Part shown: one piece after another, positions 34,953 to 44,170 of the stretch
How positions within the stretch are numbered: position 1 is the first letter of the stretch
Layout of the letters: each line of letters starts with the position of its first letter
Assembly (NCBI GenBank): GCA_019745155.1
Contig: JAIETM010000012.1
Coordinates: 62,001 to 126,000, forward strand
Direction: 5' to 3'
Length of the DNA stretch: 64,000 bases
Source: Chitinophagaceae bacterium
Lineage (GTDB): Bacteria > Bacteroidota > Bacteroidia > Chitinophagales > Chitinophagaceae
Notes under the pieces: model-generated
Seen by the model: only the letters and a program-made list of their open reading frames with translations
What the model was told of the DNA's origin: nothing
The model's database searches: none
Program-made: the position numbers and the translations under genes

Positions 34953-36041
34953 TTATGCTTCTTGCCCCATCCACACTGCACCGCCAATGCTGCTGCGTGT
35001 TGCACCAGTTACAGTATGCAGCACAGTATTTTCTTCGCGCCAGCGTAAGACTGCCAGTAAACCCATCACCAATGCTTCTTTGTAATTGATGAGTTTGACA
35101 TCAGGCACCACCACTTCTATCTGCAACGGTGATAATGCTGCTTTAATTCTTTGAATGAGGAAATGATTATGTGCACCGCCACCTGTTGCCAATAATTGTG
35201 CTGGTTGATTACCCACATGCAAACCTGCAATGCTATAGCCTAATTGTAAAGCGATATGCTCCGTATACGTACGCAAAGCATCAGGTATGGACAATCCGGC
35301 TGATTGGATCAACGGAAAAACAATATCCGTTCCATAATCATTGGCCAAAGATTTGGGGAATGGCTGCTGATAATAATCCAATGCATTGAGCTTAGTGAGC
35401 AATGCTGTATTCAATTGTCCGGATGCTGCAATCTTGCCACCATCATCATACGCATGGCCCAATTGATTCACCAACATGTTCAATACGCGGTTGGCCGGAC
35501 AAACATCAAAAGCCACATAATTTTCGCCTTGGCGGGAAATATTCGCGATACCGCCTAGGTTTAGCAGAAATGGATATTGCGCAAGTAATAATTTCTCACC
35601 CATGGGTACTATCGGCGCGCCTTGTCCGCCCAAAGCCACATCCATTGCGCGCAAATCACTCACCACATTGATACCAGTTACAGCAGCAATCGTCGCACCA
35701 TCACCAATCTGACCCGTCATGCCCAGATGCGGCACATGAAAAGTGGTGTGTCCGTGCGAGCCAATCAACTGCACTTTATGTTCCAACTCATGCGCTTGAA
35801 TAAATTGATTGACCTGTTCACCAATATATCTGCCAAAATCAGTGTGCAAGAGCATATAATCATAAGCATTCAGGTGAATGGCTGCTTGTAATCGGTTCAT
35901 CCACTGCTCACTATACGCATAACAATCAGCAGCAAGAATATTGTACTGCCATTTGCCACCATATTCTTCATATTCAGCGAATACGATGTCTAATCCGTCT
36001 AAACTGCTGCCACTCATGAGTCCGATAGCCCTGTAGAACAT
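34953..36041 (-). CDS. anmK: Anhydro-N-acetylmuramic acid kinase
   Basis: Protein of 362 residues. It cleaves and phosphorylates anhMurNAc to MurNAc-6-phosphate during peptidoglycan recycling in the cytosol. ATP-binding motif IGLMSGSSLDGLDIVF is at the N-terminus; GSHGHTTFHVP, NLGGIANIS, FDVCPANRVLNML and LATGGGAHNHFL are also typical. It shares a 68-base divergent promoter region with upp. The murQ etherase gene is not in the window. Confidence 0.93.
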   Translation of the reverse strand: MFYRAIGLMSGSSLDGLDIVFAEYEEYGGKWQYNILAADCYAYSEQWMNRLQAAIHLNAYDYMLLHTDFGRYIGEQVNQFIQAHELEHKVQLIGSHGHTTFHVPHLGMTGQIGDGATIAAVTGINVVSDLRAMDVALGGQGAPIVPMGEKLLLAQYPFLLNLGGIANISRQGENYVAFDVCPANRVLNMLVNQLGHAYDDGGKIAASGQLNTALLTKLNALDYYQQPFPKSLANDYGTDIVFPLIQSAGLSIPDALRTYTEHIALQLGYSIAGLHVGNQPAQLLATGGGAHNHFLIQRIKAALSPLQIEVVVPDVKLINYKEALVMGLLAVLRWREENTVLHTVTGATRSSIGGAVWMGQEA

Positions 36042-36068
36042 AAATTTCTGATTGCAGGTAAGAGATTT

Positions 36069-36089
36069 TAGCTTTGCCCTTCAAAGCTA
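36069..36089. promoter_or_regulatory. Palindromic bidirectional -7 region of anmK and upp
   Basis: TAGCTTTG (36069-36076, +) and its exact inverted copy CAAAGCTA (36082-36089) are five bases apart. Each strand therefore carries a perfect TAnnTTTG box directed at upp (+) or anmK (-). The dyad could equally be an operator. Confidence 0.5.
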
Positions 36090-36109
36090 ACTGAATCCAC
36101 CCATTCATC

Positions 36110-36763
36110 ATGATCATCAACCTGAGTGAACAGCACAGCCTGGTTAGCAACTGGGTAGCTGAATTGAGAGACATCGACGTGCAGAAAGACAGAATGCGTT
36201 TTCGCCGCAATCTGGAACGCATTGGCGAGATTGCTGCGTATGAGATCAGCAAACTGCTGCCCAATCAGGTAAAAGAAACCCAGACGCCTTTGGGTATTCA
36301 TGAAAGCAAGGTCTTGGCTGAACAACCCATTCTGGCAACGATTCTACGTGCAGGTTTGCCATTGCATCAGGGCATGTTGAATTATCTGGACAAAGCAGAC
36401 AATGCATTCATTTCTGCTTATAGAAAACACCATCGAGACGGTTCTTTTGAAATTAGCTTAGAATACATGAGCTGTCCGTCTTTAGAGAATCGTATCGTCA
36501 TCATTAGTGATCCTATGTTGGCAACTGGTGCTTCTTTGGTGAAGACAGTACAATACATGCAGGAAGAAGGCACACCTAAAGAAATTCATCTGGTATGTGC
36601 TATTGCGGCTACCAGCGGACTGGAATATGTACAACGCGAACTGGGTACAGGCATCCGTATCTGGTGCGGTGATATTGATGAGGAACTGACAGCAAAGGGC
36701 TATATCGTACCAGGTTTGGGTGATGCTGGTGATCTGGCTTTTGGAACCAAGAACCAATCATAA
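36110..36763 (+). CDS. upp: Uracil phosphoribosyltransferase
   Basis: Protein of 217 residues; makes UMP from uracil and PRPP in pyrimidine salvage. The PRPP loop DPMLATGASL is at 134-143, ILRAGLPLHQGML at 78-90 and the C-terminal uracil-binding region YIVPGLGDAGDLAFG is intact. Start ATG is at 36110; the predicted promoter gives a leader of about 30 bases. Confidence 0.94.
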   Translation: MIINLSEQHSLVSNWVAELRDIDVQKDRMRFRRNLERIGEIAAYEISKLLPNQVKETQTPLGIHESKVLAEQPILATILRAGLPLHQGMLNYLDKADNAFISAYRKHHRDGSFEISLEYMSCPSLENRIVIISDPMLATGASLVKTVQYMQEEGTPKEIHLVCAIAATSGLEYVQRELGTGIRIWCGDIDEELTAKGYIVPGLGDAGDLAFGTKNQS

Positions 36764-36818
36764 GCCGTTTTTAACAGTCATTCATCCCCTTTTTTCAGAC
36801 AGGAGGCAACGAAAACGG

Positions 36819-36826
36819 TATATTTA
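36819..36826 (+). promoter_or_regulatory. Candidate -7 box of the PorP/SprF-like gene
   Basis: TATATTTA, one mismatch from TAnnTTTG, lies 13 bases before the ATG at 36840. No clear -33 element. Confidence 0.4.
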
Positions 36827-36839
36827 TCGTCCTCCTCTT

Positions 36840-37850
36840 ATGTGGATATTGCGAAATAGGCTGATCGCGACAATACTGCTGCTGCACTGCTGTTACTTTC
36901 TGACAGCACAGGATCCGCATTTCTCACAGTTCTTCGCTTCTCCACTCACATTGAATCCTGCTTTTACAGGTAAGTTTCATGGCACTTATCGCATTGCCCT
37001 CAACAACAGAGATCAATGGCCTACCATTAATCAAGCTTTCCGCACATCAACCCTTGCTGCTGATTTCAAACCTTTGGGAGAGGATAGAAACAATATCTGG
37101 GGTGTTGGCGTGATGGGTTTGGCTGATCAAAGCGCAGCCGGCGCATTGAAGTTTAACTATGTGTCATTATCAACAGCGTATCACATCACTTTGGACGATA
37201 ACGGATATCATCAACTTGGTTTGGGTTTTCAAGGCACTTTTGCCAACATGATCTTGAATACCGCTTTACTAAGTTTCGAAGATCAATTAACTGTTGATGG
37301 CTTTACTGGTGTTAGTGGAGAAACATTCAATAATGCCACCCTGAAATCAAGATACTTTGATTTAAATAGCGGTATACTCTACACAGGCAGCACCAATGGT
37401 AGCAATTTCTTTTATGCGGGTGTAAGCATGTATCATGTAAACCGACCCAAACAAAGTTTTACAGGTGTTGCTACAGAATTAAAGCCCAGAACAACCGTAC
37501 AAGCAGGTGGATTTTTCCCATTTAGCGATCATGCGAGTTTGCACTTAAGTGCATTACAAAGTTTTCAGGCAGGTGTACGCGAAACTGTTGCTGGTGGTGC
37601 TGTGCAGCTCATTGCAAATCCACTGGATGAAAAGCCAACCAGTTTGTATGTAGGTGCATGGACAAGATTCAAAGATGCAATGATCCCTTATCTCGGTGTT
37701 GAATTTGGCGATTTGCGCTTTGGTGCCAGTTATGATGTAAATACTTCTGCACTCCGAACAGCTTCCAGTGGCGCAGGTGGTATTGAAATATCACTCATTT
37801 ATACTAGAAGACCTTCTACAGACAGGCCAGTGCTTTGTCCTAAATTTTAA
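36840..37850 (+). CDS. PorP/SprF family type IX secretion outer-membrane protein
   Basis: Protein of 336 residues with signal peptide (RLIATILLLHCCYFLTAQ). The mature start QDPHFSQFFASPLTLNPAFTG is the signature of PorP/SprF proteins; the rest is a predicted 14-strand-type barrel. These proteins help anchor or secrete T9SS substrates and often pair with a secreted partner. No such partner (long CTD protein) is adjacent here. The ATG at 36840 follows a -7-like box. Its 3' end overlaps the convergent mpg gene by 11 bases. Confidence 0.87.
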   Translation: MWILRNRLIATILLLHCCYFLTAQDPHFSQFFASPLTLNPAFTGKFHGTYRIALNNRDQWPTINQAFRTSTLAADFKPLGEDRNNIWGVGVMGLADQSAAGALKFNYVSLSTAYHITLDDNGYHQLGLGFQGTFANMILNTALLSFEDQLTVDGFTGVSGETFNNATLKSRYFDLNSGILYTGSTNGSNFFYAGVSMYHVNRPKQSFTGVATELKPRTTVQAGGFFPFSDHASLHLSALQSFQAGVRETVAGGAVQLIANPLDEKPTSLYVGAWTRFKDAMIPYLGVEFGDLRFGASYDVNTSALRTASSGAGGIEISLIYTRRPSTDRPVLCPKF

Positions 37851-38475
37851 ATGTTTTTTTCCCACTTACAGCGGGATGCCCTGCAACGATAAACCGATAC
37901 GGTAGTAACGCATCAGCACCGGCATAATCTACACCAATACGCGGTGTGGCGATGATTTGCATTTTGGCAATACGATGTCCATCATCAGCAATAAACAATG
38001 CATCACTTTGCAATGAAGTAGCTGTTAATGCAGTGGTAATACCCAAAGCTTTACTCAAATTACCCGGGCCCTTACCAAAACGATGCTCCATCTGACTACT
38101 ACGGTAACGATGCATCACAATTCTTTCACCCACAACAATCTCTCCAGCACGAATCAATACTGCATGGGGAATAGCTGCTTGATTTGTTATTACATTAAAT
38201 AAGTGATGAATGCCATAGCACAAATACACATAGGCTTGTCCGCCTTCACCAAACATTACTTCAGTTCTGGCAGTGCGTCTATTGTTATACGCATGCGAAG
38301 CTTTATCTGTTGCGCCTGCATACGCTTCTGTTTCAACAATTCGCGCAGCAACCAACTGCCCCTCTTGTACAGAAACAAGCAGCTTACCTATTAAGTCTTG
38401 CGCAATCCGTAATACATTTTTGCGCAGGTAAAAAGCTTCCGGCAATTTTTGCTGAAAAAGGGCGTTTTCATCCAT
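37840..38475 (-). CDS. DNA-3-methyladenine glycosylase (AAG/MPG family)
   Basis: Protein of 211 residues. It has the AAG motifs: FYLRKNVLRIAQDLIGKLLV, ARIVETEAYAGATDKASHAY (catalytic Glu in VETEAY), MFGEGGQAYVYLCYGIHHLFNVIT and VLIRAGE. It removes alkylated purines to start base excision repair. The ATG at 38475 (MDENALFQQ) is preferred to a longer frame. TTTG (38512-38509), 21 bases and TACCTTGG (38487-38480) precede the ATG by four bases, predicting a leaderless mRNA. Confidence 0.9.
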   Translation of the reverse strand: MDENALFQQKLPEAFYLRKNVLRIAQDLIGKLLVSVQEGQLVAARIVETEAYAGATDKASHAYNNRRTARTEVMFGEGGQAYVYLCYGIHHLFNVITNQAAIPHAVLIRAGEIVVGERIVMHRYRSSQMEHRFGKGPGNLSKALGITTALTATSLQSDALFIADDGHRIAKMQIIATPRIGVDYAGADALLPYRFIVAGHPAVSGKKTFKI

Positions 38476-38479
38476 ACAG

Positions 38480-38512
38480 CCAAGGTAATATGAAAGCTTT
38501 AACTTCGTCAAA
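38480..38512 (-). promoter_or_regulatory. Promoter of the methyladenine glycosylase gene
   Basis: On the minus strand TTTG, a 21-base spacer and TACCTTGG (one mismatch to TAnnTTTG), ending four bases before the ATG at 38475. It overlaps the -7-like TAACTTCG (38500-38507) of the divergent EI24 gene. Confidence 0.5.
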
Positions 38513-38521
38513 AATCCCCCA

Positions 38522-39289
38522 TTGTTCAAAGAGATACTGATAGCATTACAAGCTTATGGCAAAGCACATCAATTCATCAAGCAGCACAAACTGCTGAAAT
38601 GGATTCTGATTCCCGGCTTGCTCTACCTGATCTTGTTCATGATCAGTATGTACTACTTTGGCAAGACATCCAATTTGTTTATCGAATGGCTGAGCCTGAA
38701 AACAGGTTTAAAAGCTTGGCTGGACGGCATGAATGATGGGTTTCTCGGCTTTCTCTTCACTATTGGCGGTTTCTTTTTGTGGATCATTCAAATGCTGTTT
38801 TACTTCTCGCTGTTCAAATATGTTTGGTTAATTCTTGGCTCACCTGTATTTGCTTACCTCAGCGAGAAAACTGCAGCCATTATAGAAGGCAAAGATTATC
38901 CCTTCAGTTTTCAACAACTTGGGAAAGACATCATCCGAGGTATCAAATTGGCCTTGCGTAATTCACTCTGGCAAACAGTATACGCTTTGTCTATCTTGTT
39001 TTTAAGTGTAATTCCTGTGATTGGTTGGATGACACCCATTCTTGCCATTTTAGTGGAATGTTATTACTATGGCTTCTCTATGCTGGATTACAGTATGGAA
39101 AGACACAAGAAGTCAGCAGCAGAAAGTATTTACTATATCGGCCAGCATAAAGGCCTTGCGATTGGCAATGGCTTGGTTTTCTATATCATGCACATGGTGC
39201 CTTTTATTGGCTGGGTGTTTGCACCTGCTTATGCTGTAGTAGCAGCAACTTTGAGTATCTATCCGCTGAAACAAAGCACCAATGAATAA
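38522..39289 (+). CDS. EI24-domain (CysZ-like) integral membrane protein
   Basis: Protein of 255 residues with TTG start. At least five hydrophobic segments are visible (about 26-44, 74-104, 146-180, 220-250). FKEILIALQAYGKAHQFIKQHKLLKWILIPG and the AYLSEKTAAIIEGKDYPF stretch match the EI24/CysZ family. CysZ imports sulfate in some bacteria; for this protein the function is unassigned. It overlaps the methylase gene by eight bases. Confidence 0.78.
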   Translation: MFKEILIALQAYGKAHQFIKQHKLLKWILIPGLLYLILFMISMYYFGKTSNLFIEWLSLKTGLKAWLDGMNDGFLGFLFTIGGFFLWIIQMLFYFSLFKYVWLILGSPVFAYLSEKTAAIIEGKDYPFSFQQLGKDIIRGIKLALRNSLWQTVYALSILFLSVIPVIGWMTPILAILVECYYYGFSMLDYSMERHKKSAAESIYYIGQHKGLAIGNGLVFYIMHMVPFIGWVFAPAYAVVAATLSIYPLKQSTNE

Positions 39290-39986
39290 GGCAGGTCAAG
39301 TTGTATTGATTCCTACTTTTCTGGATGAAGCGCATCTGGAACCGATTCCCGCATACGTAACCGCAGCAGTCAAAACTTGCACGGTCTTTTTTGTAGAGAA
39401 TGAGAAATCAGCCAGAAGATACCTGAAGCAATTATGGCGTGAGATGGTGATTGATGATTACAAGTGGTATGCCATACACAAAGCAGAAGACCAAGTGAAG
39501 CAAGCATTGCTGCAACATTTGCGCAACGGAGATACCATCGGCATTATCAGCGAAGCAGGATGCCCGGGCATTGCTGATCCCGGACAAATACTCGTAGCCG
39601 CTGCACAAGAAAATGGCTTTGCGGTAAAACCTTTGACTGGTCCCAGTTCTATTCTATTGGCTTTAATGGCCAGTGGCATGAATGGACAACGATTTCAGTT
39701 TCATGGATATTTACCTATTGATGCCATCGAAAGAAAAAAAGTATTGAAAGAGCTGGAAGCAGATTCACGAAAAAGAAACTGCACACAGATTTTTATTGAA
39801 ACACCTTATCGCAACAATCAATTGATTGCTGATGTGCTACAGGCTTGTCAGCCCAACACCTTGTTCTGCATTGCAGTTGATATTACTGGTGATGCAGAAT
39901 CTATTCGCACACAACCCATCAAAGCATGGGCACAAAAAAAGCCGGACATCCATAAACGTCCGGCCATATTCTTGCTACAAGGGTAA
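39282..39986 (+). CDS. RsmI-like SAM-dependent methyltransferase
   Basis: Protein of 234 residues of the tetrapyrrole-methylase fold. IISEAGCPGIADPGQILVAAAQ and LTGPSSILLALMASGMNGQRFQFHGYLP match RsmI (16S rRNA C1402 2'-O-methyltransferase), but the N-terminus VVLIPTFLDEAHLEPIPAYV differs from true RsmI (VGTPIGN-type). It is probably the Bacteroidota RsmI paralogue of uncertain target. Its 3' end contains the terminator of the convergent gene. Confidence 0.8.
   Translation: MNKAGQVVLIPTFLDEAHLEPIPAYVTAAVKTCTVFFVENEKSARRYLKQLWREMVIDDYKWYAIHKAEDQVKQALLQHLRNGDTIGIISEAGCPGIADPGQILVAAAQENGFAVKPLTGPSSILLALMASGMNGQRFQFHGYLPIDAIERKKVLKELEADSRKRNCTQIFIETPYRNNQLIADVLQACQPNTLFCIAVDITGDAESIRTQPIKAWAQKKPDIHKRPAIFLLQG
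39934..39964 (-). terminator. Terminator lying inside the methylase coding sequence
   Basis: GCCGGAC (39941-39947) and GTCCGGC (39958-39964) form a seven-base stem with a ten-base loop. On the minus strand seven T's follow (39940-39934). It lies about 22 bases after the stop of the minus-strand gene at 39987, within the last codons of the convergent methylase. Confidence 0.7.
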
Positions 39987-40379
39987 TTATTTCGGGCTGA
40001 TAATCGTTTCTCCAACTGTTCCTCTAATCGCATACACACTGTCTACAATATAGCTCTGCGCACCACGCCAAGGCAAAGCACCCAGATAACGCTTGTAGTG
40101 CAATTCCATTTCTCTGCCGGCATTCTCCATCAGAACCTTTGCTACTCGCTCATTCGTAACACTAAACTCAAACTCGTTACTCTGTACATTGGCTTTAAAG
40201 CCACTTTGAATAATCTTGCCTTCATAGGTCTTGAATACAAAACCTTTTTTCTGGAAAGTATTCAAAGCACCTGCTTTGGTTCCTTCAGAATAGACAAAAA
40301 AGAATTTCCAATACACGACAATTGCGAGTATCACTAGCAGAATGCCGAGAAACCAACTGAAGAATTTACCTTTTGTCAT
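39987..40379 (-). CDS. Conserved single-pass membrane protein of unknown function
   Basis: Protein of 130 residues. Residues 8-30 form one transmembrane segment (FSWFLGILLVILAIVVYWKFFFVY), followed by a periplasmic alpha/beta domain with GFVFKTYEGKIIQSGF and EMELHYKRYLGALPWRG. Homologues in Bacteroidota are sometimes labelled 6-phosphogluconate dehydrogenase, but no dehydrogenase motif is present. It is cotranscribed with the M28 gene (one-base overlap, TAATG) and abuts the methylase stop. Confidence 0.65.
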   Translation of the reverse strand: MTKGKFFSWFLGILLVILAIVVYWKFFFVYSEGTKAGALNTFQKKGFVFKTYEGKIIQSGFKANVQSNEFEFSVTNERVAKVLMENAGREMELHYKRYLGALPWRGAQSYIVDSVYAIRGTVGETIISPK

Positions 40380-41740
40380 TAGAGACCGTATTTATCTACA
40401 AGATAAATTAATGCAGCCATATTCAAAGCACCGAGGTGTAGCTCACGTTTGTTTACGTTTTCAAACACATCGTTATGCGTGTGGTGTACATCAAAATAGC
40501 GCTGACTATCGGGTTGAAGACCAGCGAGCACAGTACCCAAGCTTCTGAGCGGACCAATATCCGCGCCGCCGCCGCCAGCTTCCAGATCACCAATACCGTA
40601 TGGCTTCAACAAGGGTAACCAAGCTTTGATTTTTGCCAATTGCTCTGGTGAAGCAGTAAAGCCAAAACCCCTTGGTGTAAAACCACCTGCATCGCTTTCC
40701 AAAGCAAACAAATGCTTCTCTCCTTTTGCCTTCGCTTCTTCTGCATATTTCTGTCCGCCTCTTAAACCATTCTCCTCATTCGCAAACAACACAAAGCGAA
40801 TACTGTAACGGGGCTTGTAGCCCAATTGCTTGAATGCACGCAGTATTTCCATGGTTTGTACAATACCTGCACCATCATCATGTGCACCTTCACCTACATC
40901 CCAACTATCTAAGTGACCACCGATAGTGATATAAGTATCCGGAAATTGAGAACCGCGTAATTCAGCAATCACGTTATGGTTAATCGTATCAGGATTGAAT
41001 TTTCCACTAGTCGTTAAAGACACGGTAACATCCGTATGTCTGGTCATATCCCACAAAAAATCCGCATCACGCAAACCAAGTGCAGCTGCAGGAATCTTTG
41101 GTAATGAATCATTGTAAGCCATACTACCTGTGTGTGCGAAATTATCTGTACCACCACCGAGTGAACGAATCAAAGTGCCTACTGCACCATATTTAGCAGC
41201 CCTGCTGGCACCACTTCTACGGTACTGCCCCATCTCTCCATAAGCACGAAAAGTTTGTACATGACGCTGATCGAAACCAGCATTGTAATAAACAATCTTA
41301 CCTTTTACTTCATCCTTTCTTTTCTCCAACTCATTGAAATCCTCCACAGCCAATACTTTGGCGACAACAGGCTTACCGCTGCCCAAAGAATTACCCAATG
41401 CCAAAGCATTCAGCATGCGCTTTTGCTTGCGTCCATCCATTTCAGCAATGAATACTTCGTCTTTACCGCGCTTCCAGTTAGGCACCAAACATTCTTGCAA
41501 CCAAGCTTTATCTGCGCCCATTTTCTCCATTTCGGTTTTACCCCAAACAGCAGCTTTGTTGTATTGAGGTGAACCTGATAGGCGATGACCAATATTCTTG
41601 GTTAAATCGCGCAGCAAATCATGCGCTTTACCATTCACCAGCACTTCATCTGCCAGTTTGCGGATGAAAACCGCATCTTCTTCTGATTGAGCCGCTACAC
41701 AAAATGGCAGTGCAGCCAGCAAAAAGAGTAATTTTTTCAT
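40379..41740 (-). CDS. M28 family metallopeptidase, secreted
   Basis: Protein of 453 residues with signal peptide (KKLLFLLAALPFCVAAQ). Zinc-peptidase ligands are in order: GGHLDSWD (His, Asp), GAHDDGAG (bridging Asp), FANEENGLRG (catalytic and ligand Glu), ESDAGGFTP (Asp) and VHHTHND (last His). The PA-domain-like part is at about 130-250. It resembles bacterial carboxypeptidase Q/plasma glutamate carboxypeptidase-like enzymes. A TATCTTTA box lies five bases before the ATG. Confidence 0.9.
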   Translation of the reverse strand: MKKLLFLLAALPFCVAAQSEEDAVFIRKLADEVLVNGKAHDLLRDLTKNIGHRLSGSPQYNKAAVWGKTEMEKMGADKAWLQECLVPNWKRGKDEVFIAEMDGRKQKRMLNALALGNSLGSGKPVVAKVLAVEDFNELEKRKDEVKGKIVYYNAGFDQRHVQTFRAYGEMGQYRRSGASRAAKYGAVGTLIRSLGGGTDNFAHTGSMAYNDSLPKIPAAALGLRDADFLWDMTRHTDVTVSLTTSGKFNPDTINHNVIAELRGSQFPDTYITIGGHLDSWDVGEGAHDDGAGIVQTMEILRAFKQLGYKPRYSIRFVLFANEENGLRGGQKYAEEAKAKGEKHLFALESDAGGFTPRGFGFTASPEQLAKIKAWLPLLKPYGIGDLEAGGGGADIGPLRSLGTVLAGLQPDSQRYFDVHHTHNDVFENVNKRELHLGALNMAALIYLVDKYGL

Positions 41741-41843
41741 GTGGCTAAAGATAAATGAAGAATTGGTCAAATTTTTGACGCTTTGACCATCGGTAATAAC
41801 CATTTGAATTATTAGTTGTTATTTAGTCACGCAAAACAACTTC

Positions 41844-42983
41844 ATGAAAATAGGCATTGTGTGCTATCCCACCTATGGTGGTAGCGGTGTACTGGCAACA
41901 GAACTAGGTAAGGCGCTGGCCGATAAGGGCCATCAGGTTCATTTTATCACTTACCAGCAGCCGGTAAGACTGAATGAGTTCAATACCAATATCTTTTACC
42001 ATGAAGTAAGGGTAAACTCCTACCCGCTCTTCGATTACCCACCTTATGAATTGGCTTTGGCCAGTATGATGGTGGATGTGATCATCAACCACGATCTGGA
42101 TCTCTTACACGTGCATTATGCCATTCCGCACGCTTCGGCAGCCTATTTGGCCAAACAAATTGTGAAGCAGAAGAAGGGGCGCGATGTGCCTGTGATTACC
42201 ACTTTACATGGAACTGATATTACACTGGTAGGTAAGGACAAAACTTATGAACCTGTGGTGACTTTCTCCATCAATGAGAGTGATGCCATCACGGCGGTAT
42301 CGCAAAACCTGAAAGAAGAAACCTTTAAATACTTTCAGATCACCAAAGACATTGAAGTGATCTACAATTTTGTGGACCTAACACGGTTCAGCAAAAAGCC
42401 GATTGATGCTTTTCGCCAGGTGATTGCACCCAAGGGTGAAAAAATTCTGATGCATGCATCTAATTTCAGAAAAGTAAAGCGCGTGGGTGATGTATTGAAA
42501 GTCTTTGCGGCGGTTCGTTTGCGCATGCCTGCTAAATTATTGATGGTGGGTGATGGACCAGAACGTTTTGCCATGGAAGAATTAGCACGCGAACTACATA
42601 TTGATGAGGATGTGCGTTTTGTGGGTAAGCAAGAACAGATGGAAGATATTTTAGCTGTGAGTGATGTGTTCTTGTTGCCATCAGAATATGAAAGCTTTGG
42701 CTTGGCGGCCTTAGAAGCGATGGCTGCGCGATCAGTTGTGATCAGCACCAATGCGGGTGGTTTGAGTGAAATCAATATTCAAGGGGAAACTGGTTATATG
42801 GCCGATGTTGGCGATGTTGCGGCTATGAGTGAATATGCTATCGGCTTATTAAGTGATGATGCCAAGCTGGAAACAATGAAGGAGAAAGCCTACGAACAAG
42901 CCAAGCGTTTCGATATTCACAATATCATTCCGGTATACGAGAAATTGTATAGTCGCTTTTGCAGATTAGAGTGCGAAGCTTAA
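41844..42983 (+). CDS. bshA: N-acetyl-alpha-D-glucosaminyl L-malate synthase
   Basis: Protein of 379 residues. GT4 glycosyltransferase that links UDP-GlcNAc and L-malate, the first step of bacillithiol synthesis. Motifs: PTYGGSGVLATELGKALADKGH at the N-terminus, FITYQQPVRL, VHYAIPHASAAYLAK, TTLHGTDITLVG, KRVGDVLKVFAAVR and the donor-site ESFGLAALEAMA. bshB and bshC are not in the window. Overlaps the convergent aminotransferase by four bases at TTAA. Confidence 0.93.
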   Translation: MKIGIVCYPTYGGSGVLATELGKALADKGHQVHFITYQQPVRLNEFNTNIFYHEVRVNSYPLFDYPPYELALASMMVDVIINHDLDLLHVHYAIPHASAAYLAKQIVKQKKGRDVPVITTLHGTDITLVGKDKTYEPVVTFSINESDAITAVSQNLKEETFKYFQITKDIEVIYNFVDLTRFSKKPIDAFRQVIAPKGEKILMHASNFRKVKRVGDVLKVFAAVRLRMPAKLLMVGDGPERFAMEELARELHIDEDVRFVGKQEQMEDILAVSDVFLLPSEYESFGLAALEAMAARSVVISTNAGGLSEINIQGETGYMADVGDVAAMSEYAIGLLSDDAKLETMKEKAYEQAKRFDIHNIIPVYEKLYSRFCRLECEA

Positions 42984-44170
42984 GCATTCAACACTTCCAA
43001 TAATTTAGTACGAACTACTTGCATTTCTGCTACGCTAATGCGCAACGGCGGTGCAATGCGCATGCAATTAGGAGCGAATAAAAACCAATCTGTAATTAAG
43101 CCATGTTTCACCGCTCGATGAATGATGGATTGTGCTGTTGCATCATCTGCAAACTCCACAGCCATCCATGCACCACATTGATGCACTGCTTTAACCAGCG
43201 GATGTTCTTGCAAAGTATTTGCTAATGTAGTGATCAGCTGTGGCGCAGTTTGCAACCAATTGCTAGCTAGCAACACTTCAAAAGCTGCTTTACCGGCAGC
43301 ACAAGAAACTGGGTGACCGCCAAACGTAGTAATATGTCCCAGCACCGGATCATGTGTGAGCGTGGATAACAATCGTTGATCTGCAATAAAAGCACCCAGC
43401 GGCATACCTCCACCTAATGCTTTTCCTAACAACAAAATATCAGGTACAATACCAAAATGTTCAAAAGCCCAGAGCTTACCAGTTCTACCAAAGCCTGACT
43501 GAATTTCATCCAGTATCAATAACACACAGTGCTCATCACATTTTTTTCTGACTGCCTGAATCCAAGCTGTATTAGGCGCTTTCACACCGGCTTCTGCCTG
43601 CACCGTTTCCATGATCACACAAGCAACTGTATGATCAATTGCCTCCAATGCTTCGGCACTACCATAGTTCAGATGTAATACATCCGGCAACAATGGCCTA
43701 AATGCATTGCGCCAGTATTCACCACCCATTACACTCAACGCGCCTTGTGTGCTACCATGATAACTATTGTTGAAACTGATGATACGTGTTCTGCCTGTTA
43801 CACGCTTGGCCAGCTTCATAGCTCCTTCCGTTGCTTCTGTACCGCTATTGGTAAAATACACGCAGTTCAAAGAAGCAGGTAAATGCTCCGTTAACAACTT
43901 AGCATAAGCCACTTGTGGTTGCTGAATAAATTCACCATACACAATCAAGTGCATGTATTCAGCAGCTTGTGCTTGCACAGCTTTTACAACAGTAGGATGA
44001 GAATGACCAATGTTCGCAACACTAAAGCCGGCAATCAAATCGATATACTGTTGTCCATCTGCTCCATACAAATACACGCCCTCCGCCTTCACCATCTCAA
44101 TACCAATTGGTGCTTGTGAAGTTTGTGCCACATGCCTGAGAAAAAGTTCCTTATGAGAAATTGCTGCCAT
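42980..44170 (-). CDS. Class III PLP-dependent aminotransferase
   Basis: Protein of 396 residues. PLP-binding signature LILDEIQSGFGRTGKLWAFEH and the lysine in LLLGKALGGGMPLGAF are clear; GTEATEGAMKLAKRVTGR and FNNSYHGSTQGALS are substrate/PLP contacts. It resembles acetylornithine/ornithine-type aminotransferases; no arg gene is adjacent, so the substrate is unknown. ATG at 44170 (MAAISHKELFL) is chosen over 44191. Confidence 0.88.
   Translation of the reverse strand: MAAISHKELFLRHVAQTSQAPIGIEMVKAEGVYLYGADGQQYIDLIAGFSVANIGHSHPTVVKAVQAQAAEYMHLIVYGEFIQQPQVAYAKLLTEHLPASLNCVYFTNSGTEATEGAMKLAKRVTGRTRIISFNNSYHGSTQGALSVMGGEYWRNAFRPLLPDVLHLNYGSAEALEAIDHTVACVIMETVQAEAGVKAPNTAWIQAVRKKCDEHCVLLILDEIQSGFGRTGKLWAFEHFGIVPDILLLGKALGGGMPLGAFIADQRLLSTLTHDPVLGHITTFGGHPVSCAAGKAAFEVLLASNWLQTAPQLITTLANTLQEHPLVKAVHQCGAWMAVEFADDATAQSIIHRAVKHGLITDWFLFAPNCMRIAPPLRISVAEMQVVRTKLLEVLNA

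Noticed and set aside
39987-40379. Label 6-phosphogluconate dehydrogenase for the 130-residue protein
   Set aside because: No Rossmann or substrate motif is present; it is a single-pass membrane protein.
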